Shown: positions 41,767-49,515 of the stretch, in pieces
How positions within the stretch are numbered: the stretch's first letter is position 1
Layout: each line of letters starts with the position of its first letter
NCBI RefSeq assembly: GCF_047607445.1
Contig: NZ_JBLKRT010000027.1
Location: forward strand, 1 to 64,000
Reading direction: 5' to 3'
Length of the DNA: 64,000 bases
DNA from: Crystallibacter sulfonylureivorans_A
GTDB lineage: Bacteria; Actinomycetota; Actinomycetes; Actinomycetales; Micrococcaceae
Notes under the pieces: model-generated
Seen by the model: the letters and a program-made list of their open reading frames with translations, nothing else
What the model was told of the DNA's origin: nothing
The model's database searches: none
Translations under genes and position numbers: made by a program

Positions 41767-42489
41767 TCAGCCGGAGAGGCGGTGGAGCCAGACGGCCACG
41801 GGAACCATGATCACGGCGCCGATCACCAGGCACCAATTGCCCAGGAATGAAATCCAGGCAGCGCTCCGGCCGGACTCTGCCCGGTCTGGGCCTGTGGCTG
41901 CGCGCGGATCCAGCACAGGATCGGGGTCAAGGTGGCGGGAGAACTGTCCCCAGAGCGTGGTCGCGAGGGTCAGCAAACCGCCGCCGATCGCGACCGGCAA
42001 CGCCGGAAGTTCGGCAACCACCGCGTCGCCGAGCAGCAATCCCGCGACCACGAGCAGGGCACAGACGGCGGCGCCCAAGGCCGCGGCCTGCCACGCCTTC
42101 AGCCGCACGACTGTCCGGAGGTTGAAGGCAACCAGCGGCAGTACCAGCAGGAAGGCAGCGGCCACCAGGAGGTGGAATCCGCTGATCTCGAAGGACTGGC
42201 CTTCGCTGGCCGGCCCCGCGGCAGTGATCAGCGCCATGAAACCGAAAAGTCCTACGAGGTTGACCGCGACGACGGTGAAGAGGCCCGTGGGCTCAGGCTG
42301 CTCCAATCCCAGGCTGCGGGCATATTCCGTCGGATCCCCGAAGGCTTCCTCCGGGCTTTCACCGCTGTCCGCCAGATGCTCGCTGGCGGTGGCCGCGGCA
42401 TCACCGATCCGTACCCCGCTGACATTCAGCAGCCGCAGTTCCAGGACCATCTTGTCCAGCCACTCTTGTTCGGTGTGTGTCTGCGTCAT
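41767..42489 (-). CDS. HAAS-domain membrane protein paired with PadR
   Basis: 240 residues. The N-terminal 60 (EQEWLDKMVLELRLLNVSGV, then GDAAATASEHLADSGESPEE) resemble the HAAS/DUF1700 helical signalling domain; about five membrane helices follow. Such proteins are regularly encoded behind PadR regulators. ATG 42489 overlaps the PadR stop by 4 bases (ATGA), showing translational coupling. Function unknown; the pair may sense membrane stress. Confidence 0.75.
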   Translation of the reverse strand: MTQTHTEQEWLDKMVLELRLLNVSGVRIGDAAATASEHLADSGESPEEAFGDPTEYARSLGLEQPEPTGLFTVVAVNLVGLFGFMALITAAGPASEGQSFEISGFHLLVAAAFLLVLPLVAFNLRTVVRLKAWQAAALGAAVCALLVVAGLLLGDAVVAELPALPVAIGGGLLTLATTLWGQFSRHLDPDPVLDPRAATGPDRAESGRSAAWISFLGNWCLVIGAVIMVPVAVWLHRLSG

Positions 42490-42830
42490 GGCTGCTGCTC
42501 CTCGTTCTTCAGGTGTGCGTGGACGATGCCGGTGAAAAGCCGCCACTGGGACTGCTGCCGTTCCAGTTCGGCCAGGCCTTCGGTGGTCAGCCGGAAGTAC
42601 TTGCGGCCCGGCCCGCCTTCGCCCGCCCGCCACTCGGTGGTCACCAAGCCGGCAGATTCCAGCCGGGTGAGGAGCGGATAAAGCGTGCCGCCCTTCACCG
42701 CGCCAAGTCCGGCCGCTTCCAGGGCAGTGGCAATGGCGTAGCCGTAGGTGGGACCTGGCTCCAGTGACTTCAGGACGCACAGGCCCAAGACGCCCCGCAT
42801 CCATTCGGCGGGCCATGACTTCTGCTGCAT
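42486..42830 (-). CDS. PadR-family transcriptional regulator
   Basis: A 114-residue winged-helix protein with the family core GYAIATALEAAGLGAVKGGT, then LYPLLTRLESAGLVTTEW and GRKYFRLTTEGLAELE, and a short C-terminal dimerisation helix. A nested palindrome overlaps its own promoter and start, so it most likely represses itself and the HAAS-domain gene it is coupled to. Inducer unknown. Confidence 0.88.
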   Translation of the reverse strand: MQQKSWPAEWMRGVLGLCVLKSLEPGPTYGYAIATALEAAGLGAVKGGTLYPLLTRLESAGLVTTEWRAGEGGPGRKYFRLTTEGLAELERQQSQWRLFTGIVHAHLKNEEQQP

Positions 42831-42831
42831 G

Positions 42832-42854
42832 ACTAGATAGTTGCACTAACTAGT
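42832..42854 (-). promoter_or_regulatory. Nested palindromic operator at the PadR start
   Basis: Outer arms ACTAG (42832-42836) and CTAGT (42850-42854) enclose inner arms TAGTT (42838-42842) and AACTA (42848-42852). A further CTAGT follows at 42863-42867. The site begins 2 bases before the PadR ATG and covers a possible -10 (AACTAT on the minus strand). The rest of the gap to 43100 shows no other gene or structure. Confidence 0.6.
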
Positions 42855-43100
42855 CTGTCTGTCTAGTGGGGATCCGGCGGTGAGGGCGCACATCGCCTCC
42901 CGTGGGTCTTGACACGGGGGATGCCACCGAGCAATTTCAACGGACGATTCGTCAGCCGGCGCGGTCCGTTTTCCGCGCAGTTGCAAGGGACGGGGCCGGT
43001 CGGACAGGGCGGTACACGGAGTCGTCAGGCAGTTTTGCCTCTTGCCCCGCGAGCATTTCTCGTGTGTATTGAGGACAACTGGACAGAAGGGAGAAAGCAA

Positions 43101-43184
43101 ATGCGTGGAAGCAACCTCATTTGGACAATTGTGGGCGTCCTGGCAGCGATTGCCCTGATCATTTGGATCGCTTCGGCCATCTAG
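43101..43184 (+). CDS. 27-residue single-helix membrane peptide
   Basis: Met-Arg-Gly-Ser-Asn-Leu then one hydrophobic helix (TIVGVLAAIALIIWIASA) to the stop. A clear ribosome site AAGGGAGA lies 10 bases upstream and a very strong terminator follows, so it looks like a real, independently transcribed small gene. Similar tiny hydrophobic proteins occur in related actinobacteria as unannotated or hypothetical entries. Function unknown; it could be a membrane stress peptide or type I toxin-like, but no antisense RNA gene is evident. Confidence 0.7.
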   Translation: MRGSNLIWTIVGVLAAIALIIWIASAI

Positions 43185-43204
43185 ATCCATCTCTTCACGA
43201 GTTG

Positions 43205-43245
43205 ACGATGAAGCCTCCACCGCAGGTCGGTGGAGGCTTCATCGT
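43205..43245. terminator. 18-bp perfect hairpin after the small membrane peptide
   Basis: 43205-43222 pairs without mismatch with 43228-43245 (core GATGAAGCCTCCACCG) over the loop CAGGT. No T tract follows, but the stem is the most stable of this region and lies directly after the stop. Confidence 0.8.
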
Positions 43246-43319
43246 GTGTCGGCGCGGATTGTGCTCACGAAGGACAGTAACTATTTGCTGGGCGTGCCAT
43301 GGCCGCTTCCATCCCAGCC

Positions 43320-43366
43320 TTGACGCTCCTGCGGGGCCCCTATATCCTGAACGAACGGTCGGTAAT
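43320..43366 (+). promoter_or_regulatory. Promoter and PaaR-type operator before paaABCDE
   Basis: TTGACG (43320-43325), 17 bases, TATCCT (43343-43348) form a good sigma-70-type promoter. GAACGGTCGGTAAT (43353-43366) begins 4 bases after the -10, in the same place relative to the promoter as the motif before paaJ. It carries one GGTC unit fewer than the paaJ and paaZ sites. Confidence 0.75.
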
Positions 43367-43404
43367 TATTTCGCGGCCGGACTACGTACAGTGAGGTGAC
43401 CATC

Positions 43405-44397
43405 GTGGCAACGCAGACCGACGCCGGCGACCAGAAGTTGCACGCCGTGCCGTCCGCTGAGGACGAGGCCGGACAGGCCTACTTTGACAAGATCATCGCC
43501 GAGGATTCCCGGATCGAACCCGCCGACTGGATGCCGGAGAAGTACCGCAAGACGCTGACCCGGCAGATGTCCCAGCACGCGCACTCCGAGATCATCGGCA
43601 TGCAGCCGGAGGCCAACTGGATCACGCGCGCCCCCAGCCTGAAGCGCAAGGCCATCCTGATGGCCAAGGTGCAGGACGAGGCGGGCCACGGGCTCTACCT
43701 CTACTCGGCCACCGAGACGCTGGGTACCCCGCGCCACGTGCTTAATGAGCAGTTGATGTCGGGCAAGGCCAAGTACTCCTCCATCTTCAACTACCCGGCG
43801 AACAGCTGGGCGGACATGGGCGCCATCGGCTGGCTGGTCGACGGCGCCGCTATCGCCAACCAGGTGCCGCTTTGCCGCGCCTCCTACGGTCCGTACGGCC
43901 GCGCGATGGTCCGCATCTGCAAGGAAGAGTCCTTCCACCAGCGCCAGGGTTTCGAGATCCTGCTGGAACTGGCCAACGGCACCCCGGCCCAGAAGCAGAT
44001 GGCCCAGGACGCGGTCAACCGCTTCTATGCCCCGGCGCTGATGATGTTCGGCCCGACCGACACCGATTCGCCGAACTCGCAGCAGTCAATGGCCTGGAAC
44101 ATCAAGCGCTTCTCCAACGACGAGCTGCGCTCGCGGTTCGTCGGCATGATCCAGGAGCAGGTCAAGGTCCTGGGCCTGACCCTGCCGGACGACGAGATCC
44201 GTTACAACGAGGAAACCGGCATGTGGGAGCACGGCGAACTCAACTGGGATGAATTCTACGAAGTGCTTGCCGGCCGCGGCCCCTGCAATGCACAGCGGAT
44301 GGAACGCCGTCGCGAGGCACATGAGAACGGCGCCTGGGTGCGCGAAGCAGCAGCCGCCTATGCGGCCAAGAAGGCACAGAAAGCACAGGTGGCCTAA
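43405..44397 (+). CDS. paaA: Phenylacetyl-CoA epoxidase catalytic subunit A
   Basis: Di-iron monooxygenase subunit that epoxidises the aromatic ring of phenylacetyl-CoA. Iron ligands lie in the helices around MAKVQDEAGHGLYLYSATE (E-x-x-H) and VRICKEESFHQRQGFEILLE (E-x-x-x-H). The 330-residue length fits. GTG 43405 is chosen because GAGG (43393-43396) stands 8 bases upstream; GTG 43396 is in frame but lacks a ribosome site. paaB starts on the base after its stop. First gene of paaABCDE. Confidence 0.95.
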   Translation: MATQTDAGDQKLHAVPSAEDEAGQAYFDKIIAEDSRIEPADWMPEKYRKTLTRQMSQHAHSEIIGMQPEANWITRAPSLKRKAILMAKVQDEAGHGLYLYSATETLGTPRHVLNEQLMSGKAKYSSIFNYPANSWADMGAIGWLVDGAAIANQVPLCRASYGPYGRAMVRICKEESFHQRQGFEILLELANGTPAQKQMAQDAVNRFYAPALMMFGPTDTDSPNSQQSMAWNIKRFSNDELRSRFVGMIQEQVKVLGLTLPDDEIRYNEETGMWEHGELNWDEFYEVLAGRGPCNAQRMERRREAHENGAWVREAAAAYAAKKAQKAQVA

Positions 44398-44754
44398 ATG
44401 GCAACAGGAGACCAGACCTCAATGGCGCAGCCCGTCAAACCGGCGCCCGAGGAGACCTCGGCATTGTCGGACAAGCAGCCGTGGCCTTTGTGGGAAGTTT
44501 TCGTCCGCTCTTCGCGCGGGCTCTCCCACGTGCATGCAGGTTCGCTGCACGCTCCGGACGCCGAGATGGCCGTCCGCAATGCCCGGGACCTGTATACCCG
44601 CCGCAACGAGGGCGTTTCGCTGTGGGTTGTGCCGGCGTCGGCCATTGTGGCCAGCGATCCGGACGCCAAGGGCGAATTCTTCGAATCGCCCAAGGGCAAG
44701 GATTACCGCCACGCCACGTACTACACGAAGAGCGAAGGGGTGAAGCACCTGTGA
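44398..44754 (+). CDS. paaB: Phenylacetyl-CoA epoxidase subunit B
   Basis: Small structural subunit of the PaaABCE complex. Recognised by PWPLWEVFVRSSRGLSHVHA, GSLHAPDAEMAVRNARDLYT and RRNEGVSLWVVPASAI. ATG 44398 follows the paaA stop directly; ATG 44422 with AGGAGA upstream gives 110 residues and may be the true start, since the conserved part begins near residue 27. The stop overlaps the paaC GTG (GTGA). Confidence 0.93.
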   Translation: MATGDQTSMAQPVKPAPEETSALSDKQPWPLWEVFVRSSRGLSHVHAGSLHAPDAEMAVRNARDLYTRRNEGVSLWVVPASAIVASDPDAKGEFFESPKGKDYRHATYYTKSEGVKHL

Positions 44755-45578
44755 GCGGCGAAAGCGCTACCCGGATCACCCCGGGCAATGCCCTGCGTCC
44801 GGAAGACATCGCGCAGCAGGTGACCGAGGGCAACAAGGCCAGCGAGGACGTCGCCGAATACGCACTGCGTTTGGGCGACGATGCGCTGATCCTGGCCCAG
44901 CGCCTGGGCTGGTGGATCTCCCGCGCGCCGGAGCTGGAAGAAGATGTGGCACTGGGCAACATTGCCCTGGACCAGATCGGCCACGCCCGGTCCTTCCTGA
45001 CCTACGCCGGCTCCGCCTGGGGCAAGTCCGAAGACGATCTGGCCTACTGGCGCGGCGAGAGCGAGTTCCGCTCCAGCTACCTGGTGGAGCAGCCCAACGG
45101 CGACTTTGGCAGGACGATTGCCCGCCAGCTGGTCATCGCCGCCTACCAGCACGAACTGTATTCGCGGCTGGTCGATTCACAGGACGAAACCTTGGCGGCC
45201 ATCGCGGCCAAGGCGGTCAAGGAAGTGGACTACCACCGCGACCACGCCGAGCAGTGGACTGTGCGCCTGGGCGACGGCACGGAGGAGTCGCACCGCCGCA
45301 TCGCCGCGGGCTTCACCTCGGTCTGGCCGTATGTGCAGCAGCTGTTCGAGGACGACGACCTGATCGACCGCCTGGACGGCATCGCCGTGCGGCCCTCGGA
45401 ACTGCGGGCAAACTTCGATGCCTACATCGCGGCCGTTTTTGCCGAGGCCACCCTGGAGGTCCCGGACGTCCAGCCCGCGATGACGGACAAGACCCGCGTC
45501 AAGCACAGCGAACACTTGGGCTACCTGCTGGCCGAAATGCAGGTGCTGGCCCGCGAACATCCCGGCGCCACCTGGTAA
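44751..45578 (+). CDS. paaC: Phenylacetyl-CoA epoxidase subunit C
   Basis: Structural partner of PaaA in the epoxidase; a ferritin-like protein that has lost a working iron site. 275 residues with EEDVALGNIALDQIGHARSF and AAKAVKEVDYHRDHAEQWTV, the PaaC signatures. Start GTG 44751 overlaps the paaB stop by 4 bases. The unit continues to paaD after 51 bases. Confidence 0.94.
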   Translation: MSGESATRITPGNALRPEDIAQQVTEGNKASEDVAEYALRLGDDALILAQRLGWWISRAPELEEDVALGNIALDQIGHARSFLTYAGSAWGKSEDDLAYWRGESEFRSSYLVEQPNGDFGRTIARQLVIAAYQHELYSRLVDSQDETLAAIAAKAVKEVDYHRDHAEQWTVRLGDGTEESHRRIAAGFTSVWPYVQQLFEDDDLIDRLDGIAVRPSELRANFDAYIAAVFAEATLEVPDVQPAMTDKTRVKHSEHLGYLLAEMQVLAREHPGATW

Positions 45579-45629
45579 CAGGTGCCGGTCCTTTCGGAAC
45601 AGGTCCTCTTCGGAACAACGGAGCAATTC

Positions 45630-46166
45630 ATGTCCACAAACACCGCGCAGCGGCCAGCTGAAACCGAGGAAACCCGCGTCTGGGACGTCGCGGCCACCGT
45701 TTGCGATCCCGAGATTCCGGTGCTGACCATCGAGGACCTCGGAATTCTGCGGTCCGTGTCGGTGCTGGATGAAACCGACGACGGCGGCCGGCCGGCTGTC
45801 GAGGTGACCATCACCCCGACCTACTCCGGCTGCCCTGCGATGGACGCCATCAGCGAGGACGTCGCCAGCGCTTTGGCAGCCGAGGGGTATGCCGACGTCC
45901 GCGTGAAGCTGGTGCTGGCCCCGGCCTGGACCACGGACTGGATGACTGCCGAAGGCAAAGCGAAGCTGAACGAATACGGCATCGCGCCGCCGTCGGGCTC
46001 CGCACCGATCCGCACCGGACCGGTCAAGGTGGGGCTGAGCGTGAAGTGCCCGCGCTGCAATTCGCTCAACACGCGCGAGCTCTCCCGCTACGGCTCCACC
46101 TCCTGCAAGGCGCTGTACCAGTGCAATGACTGCCACGAACCCTTCGACTACTTCAAGGTGCTTTAG
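45630..46166 (+). CDS. paaD: Phenylacetate degradation protein PaaD (DUF59, Fe-S assembly type)
   Basis: PaaD is needed for epoxidase maturation, probably for iron-sulfur or di-iron centre assembly. The N-terminal MIP18/DUF59 domain has CDPEIPVLTIEDLGILRSV and ITPTYSGCPAMDAI; the C-terminal zinc ribbon has CPRC (near residue 136) and CNDC. ATG 45630 has GGAG 6 bases upstream; a 16-residue upstream extension is not used. 178 residues, as expected. paaE follows with no gap. Confidence 0.92.
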   Translation: MSTNTAQRPAETEETRVWDVAATVCDPEIPVLTIEDLGILRSVSVLDETDDGGRPAVEVTITPTYSGCPAMDAISEDVASALAAEGYADVRVKLVLAPAWTTDWMTAEGKAKLNEYGIAPPSGSAPIRTGPVKVGLSVKCPRCNSLNTRELSRYGSTSCKALYQCNDCHEPFDYFKVL

Positions 46167-47321
46167 ATGACTACTTCCACCACGGAGGCCCCGGCGGCCA
46201 AACGCCGCGGCACGTTCCACCCGCTGTCCGTCGCCGAGGTCCGCAAGCTCACCGACGAGGCCGTGGAGGTCACGTTTGCCGTGCCGGAGGAACTGCAGGG
46301 GCAGTTCGACTACGTGCCGGGACAGTACGTGGCGCTGCGGACCACGCTCCAGGAGCAGGAAATCCGCCGCAGCTACTCCATCTGTGCCGAGCCGAAGCCG
46401 GGCGAGATCCGCGTGGCTATCAAGCGGGACATCGGCGGCCTGTTTTCCAATTGGGCCAACGACAACCTCAAAGCCGGCGACGTGCTGGACGTGATGAGCC
46501 CGGCCGGCGCATTCATTTCCAAGCACCAGATGACGGAAATCAACCATCCGGAACAGATCAATACCGACGTCGAGGCCACCTTCGTGGCATTCGCCGCCGG
46601 CTCCGGTATCACCCCGGTGATTTCGATCGCCCGGACGGTGCTTGCCGCCAACACAAACGTCAGGTTCGACCTGGTGTACGCGAACAAAGCCGCCATGGAC
46701 GTGATGTTCGTGGAGGAGCTGGCGGATCTGAAGGACAAGTACCCCACCCGCTTCGCGCTGCACCATGTGCTCTCGCGCGAACAGCGCATCTCGCCGCTGC
46801 TCTCCGGCCGGATCGATGCCGAAAAGCTCACCAGCCTGTTCGACAGCGTGTTGCGGACCGACGACGTGGACGAATGGTTTCTCTGCGGCCCGTACGAACT
46901 GGTGCAGCTGTGCCGCGACACCTTGGCCGAGCGCGGCGTGCCGGCGGACAAGATCCGCTACGAACTGTTCTCCACCGGCGAGCCGACCAAGCCGCAGGGC
47001 AACATCGGCCGCCCGGTACAGGTGGACCCCAGCGCGGACAACTACGACATCACCTTCACCCTCGACGGGCTGACCGGCAAGGTCGCCTCGCCGAAGCACG
47101 CCCGCGAGTCGGTGCTCAACGCGGCGCTGCGGGTACGCCCCGATGTGCCGTTCGCGTGCGCCGGAGGCGTCTGCGGCACCTGCCGTGCCAAGGTGGTTTC
47201 CGGGACGTTCACCATGGAGGAGAACTACGCGCTGGAACCGGACGAGATCGAGCGCGGCTACGTGCTCACGTGCCAGACCCACCCGACCAGCAAAGAAATC
47301 ACCGTCGACTACGACGCCTAA
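46167..47321 (+). CDS. paaE: Phenylacetyl-CoA epoxidase reductase PaaE
   Basis: Feeds electrons from NADPH to the epoxidase. N-terminal ferredoxin-NADP reductase module with FAD motif RRSYSICAEP and pyridine nucleotide region FAAGSGITPVISIAR; C-terminal plant-type 2Fe-2S ferredoxin with cysteines in FACAGGVCGTCRAKV (about residues 331-339) and LTCQTH. 384 residues. The REP-like repeat field begins 6 bases after its stop. Confidence 0.94.
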   Translation: MTTSTTEAPAAKRRGTFHPLSVAEVRKLTDEAVEVTFAVPEELQGQFDYVPGQYVALRTTLQEQEIRRSYSICAEPKPGEIRVAIKRDIGGLFSNWANDNLKAGDVLDVMSPAGAFISKHQMTEINHPEQINTDVEATFVAFAAGSGITPVISIARTVLAANTNVRFDLVYANKAAMDVMFVEELADLKDKYPTRFALHHVLSREQRISPLLSGRIDAEKLTSLFDSVLRTDDVDEWFLCGPYELVQLCRDTLAERGVPADKIRYELFSTGEPTKPQGNIGRPVQVDPSADNYDITFTLDGLTGKVASPKHARESVLNAALRVRPDVPFACAGGVCGTCRAKVVSGTFTMEENYALEPDEIERGYVLTCQTHPTSKEITVDYDA

Positions 47322-47326
47322 CGACC

Positions 47327-47579
47327 GGTGATCGACCAAGCGAGCTGACGATACCGGCGGTCGACCGGTCTCTACTCGGCGCTGGCGCGCCTCCGTCGAC
47401 CACCGGCGCCAGCTGACGATATCGGTGGTCGACCAAGTGAGCGCCAGCGAGCGCGCGGAGACCATGAGCGCGTAGGCTTCCGGTGATCGACCAAGCTTGC
47501 GAGCTACCCCGGTGATCGACCAAGCTTGCGAGCTACCCCGGTGATCGACCAAGTGAGCGCCAGCGAACGCGCGGAGATC
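47327..47579. repeat. Cluster of REP-like repeats between paaE and paaG
   Basis: The 290-base gap is filled by copies of one short repeat. Forward units start GGTGGTCGACCAAG and end GGAGACC: 47424-47463 is complete (40 bases) and 47540-47579 is a variant. An inverted unit lies at 47367-47405. Two exact 29-base tandem units beginning GGTGATCGACCAAGCTTGCG lie at 47482-47510 and 47511-47539, and a partial unit starts at 47327. The same units occur inside the E2 gene at 53.6-54.0 kb. The inverted and forward full units could fold against each other. Confidence 0.88.
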
Positions 47580-47611
47580 CGGTAACCGCGCCACCCTGAG
47601 AGGAACTACGG

Positions 47612-48385
47612 ATGAGCATGATCGAACTGTCCATCGAGGACAACGTCGCCGAAGTGGTGCTGAATGCGCCGGGAAAGATGAACGCCCTGGACGAGCAGGC
47701 AGTCGTGGATCTGGGCAAGGCGTACGACGACGCCGCTGCCGCCGGCGTCCGTGCCCTGTTGCTCCGCGGCGAGGGCCGCGGATTCTGCGCTGGCCGCGAC
47801 ATCTCGCAGGTGGATCCTGCCACTGACGATGCCTACGGCTACCTCTCCGGTGTGGTCACCCCGGTGCTGCGGAAAATGGCGGAATTCCCCGCACCCACGT
47901 TCGCCGCCGCGCAGGGGGCCGCGCTCGGCGTCGGGCTTGGCCTGCTGATCGCCACGGACGTGGTGTACGTTGCCGATTCGGCGAAGATCGGTTCCCCGTT
48001 CGCCAACCTGGGCGCAACGCTGGACTCGGGCGGGCACTGGCTGTTCACCGAGCGACTCGGCGCGCACCGCACCCTGGACCTGATCTACACCGCCGAACTG
48101 ATGAGCGGCGAAGAAGCGGTCCGGGCAGGGCTGTTCAGCCGCGCCATGCCCGCGGACGAACTGCTGGAAACCACGCGGGGAATCGTCGGCAAGGTCGCCC
48201 AGGGCGCCACCGGTGCATTCCGTGCTTCCAAGGAACTGGTGGCCAACATCCGCGACCAGCGGCTGGGCCTGTGGCTGGCCACCGAAGAGGAGAACGCGGC
48301 CCAGGGCCGGCTCTGCAAGAGCGACGACTACGCCGAGGGCTTCAAGGCGTTCCAGGAGAAGCGCAAGCCGGTCTTCAAGGGCTGA
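47612..48385 (+). CDS. paaG: 1,2-epoxyphenylacetyl-CoA isomerase PaaG-like
   Basis: Crotonase-fold isomerase converting the ring epoxide to oxepin-CoA. GRGFCAGRDISQVDPATDDA, AAAQGAALGVGLGLLIATDV and SPFANLGATLDSGGHWLFTE match PaaG, which uses an Asp in this last motif; the C-terminal CKSDDYAEGFKAFQEKRKP is also PaaG-like. GAGAGGAA stands 6 bases before ATG 47612. It follows the epoxidase operon across the repeat field and may be transcribed with it. PaaG versus PaaF is judged from these motifs. Confidence 0.82.
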   Translation: MSMIELSIEDNVAEVVLNAPGKMNALDEQAVVDLGKAYDDAAAAGVRALLLRGEGRGFCAGRDISQVDPATDDAYGYLSGVVTPVLRKMAEFPAPTFAAAQGAALGVGLGLLIATDVVYVADSAKIGSPFANLGATLDSGGHWLFTERLGAHRTLDLIYTAELMSGEEAVRAGLFSRAMPADELLETTRGIVGKVAQGATGAFRASKELVANIRDQRLGLWLATEEENAAQGRLCKSDDYAEGFKAFQEKRKPVFKG

Positions 48386-48395
48386 GGTTCCCGCT

Positions 48396-48423
48396 CCTGC
48401 CAGAGCTCGCCCGCTCTGGCAGG
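48396..48423 (+). terminator. Terminator after paaG
   Basis: CCTGCCAGAGC (48396-48406) and GCTCTGGCAGG (48413-48423) form a perfect 11-bp stem with a 6-base loop. It overlaps a CAGGAT -10-like box of the next gene (48420-48425). Confidence 0.75.
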
Positions 48424-48431
48424 ATGGCTCC

Positions 48432-49412
48432 ATGAGCGCCACACCGACCGCCGCAACGTCGGCTGACTGGACCGTTGCCATCCCGGACCGCGAACTGTTG
48501 TCTGCGCTGGGGCCACTTCCCGCCGGAATCACGGCCGTCCCGTGGGATTTCGACGGCGAACCGGACGGGGCGCAGGTGGATCAGATCGACGTCGTGGTGC
48601 TGCCGTATCCTGATGCGGCAGGCGCCCTCCCGCACCTGGCCAAGCTGAAAAACCTGAAGCTGGTGCAGGCCCAGACCACCGGCGTAGACGGAATCGCCGA
48701 CGTCGTGGGTCCGGATGTCGCGATCGCCAGCGCCGCCGGCGTGCATGCAGCCTCCACCGCGGAACTCGCCGTCGGCCTGATGCTCGCCTCGCTGCGGGGA
48801 ATCGACGTAGCCGCTCGAGACCAGCCAGAGGGCCGCTGGCGCCATGAGCGTCGGCTCTCCTTGGCCGATAGGAAGGTCCTGCTGGTAGGCGTGGGCGGCA
48901 TCGGTATGGAAATCGCGCGCCGTCTGGAGCCCTTCGAGGTGCAGTTGACCCGGGTAGGGACCCATGCCCGGGACGACAGCGATGGCCACATCCACGGCAC
49001 CGGGGAGTTGGAGCAGCTTGCCGCGTCCCACGATGTCCTGGTCGCCATTACGCCGCTGACCGACGCCACTCACGGACTGATCGACGCCGCAATACTGGCC
49101 GCTCTTCCGGACGGCGCGCTGGTGGTCAATGTTGCCCGCGGGCCGGTGGTGGACACGGACGCCTTGACCGCCGAAGTTGTCTCCGGCCGGCTGAGCTGTG
49201 CGCTGGATGTCACCGACCCCGAGCCCCTGCCACCGGACCACCCGCTGTGGCGGGCCGGCAACGCGCTGATCACTCCGCACCTGGGCGGCGACACCACAGC
49301 GTTCGAACCGCGGATCGTCCGCCTCCTGCAGGATCAATTGGCAGCCGTCGCAGCCGGCCAGACACCGCAGAACCTGGTGCAGCCGGGGTGTTTCCGCAAT
49401 AGTTCCAGCTAG
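48432..49412 (+). CDS. D-isomer-specific 2-hydroxyacid dehydrogenase
   Basis: NAD-dependent oxidoreductase of the phosphoglycerate/lactate dehydrogenase group. 326 residues with Rossmann motif LLVGVGGIGMEIARRL, catalytic Arg in VVNVARGPVVDTDALTAE, Glu in DVTDPEPLPPDHPLW and His in ITPHLGGDT. ATG 48432 is favoured by the -10-like CAGGAT 6 bases upstream. Substrate (2-hydroxy or 2-keto acid) is not evident; lying near a 2-oxoacid dehydrogenase it might act on keto acids. Confidence 0.85.
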   Translation: MSATPTAATSADWTVAIPDRELLSALGPLPAGITAVPWDFDGEPDGAQVDQIDVVVLPYPDAAGALPHLAKLKNLKLVQAQTTGVDGIADVVGPDVAIASAAGVHAASTAELAVGLMLASLRGIDVAARDQPEGRWRHERRLSLADRKVLLVGVGGIGMEIARRLEPFEVQLTRVGTHARDDSDGHIHGTGELEQLAASHDVLVAITPLTDATHGLIDAAILAALPDGALVVNVARGPVVDTDALTAEVVSGRLSCALDVTDPEPLPPDHPLWRAGNALITPHLGGDTTAFEPRIVRLLQDQLAAVAAGQTPQNLVQPGCFRNSSS

Positions 49413-49515
49413 CTTCCACGGTGGTGGGCCGGGGGCTGGACAACCACGGCGGGGCGCGAGCACGATGGAGGCGGCGCGTCGGGGCAGCCGCCCAGCGCCG
49501 GAGGAGGGGTGACCG

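Noticed and set aside
47327..47579. CRISPR array
   Set aside because: The repeats occur in both orientations, are contiguous or irregularly spaced, and have no unique spacers of equal length; a REP-like family explains them better.
45177..47594. 805-codon open frame on the minus strand across paaC-paaE
   Set aside because: Antisense shadow of the epoxidase operon; composition is biased and no domain is recognisable.
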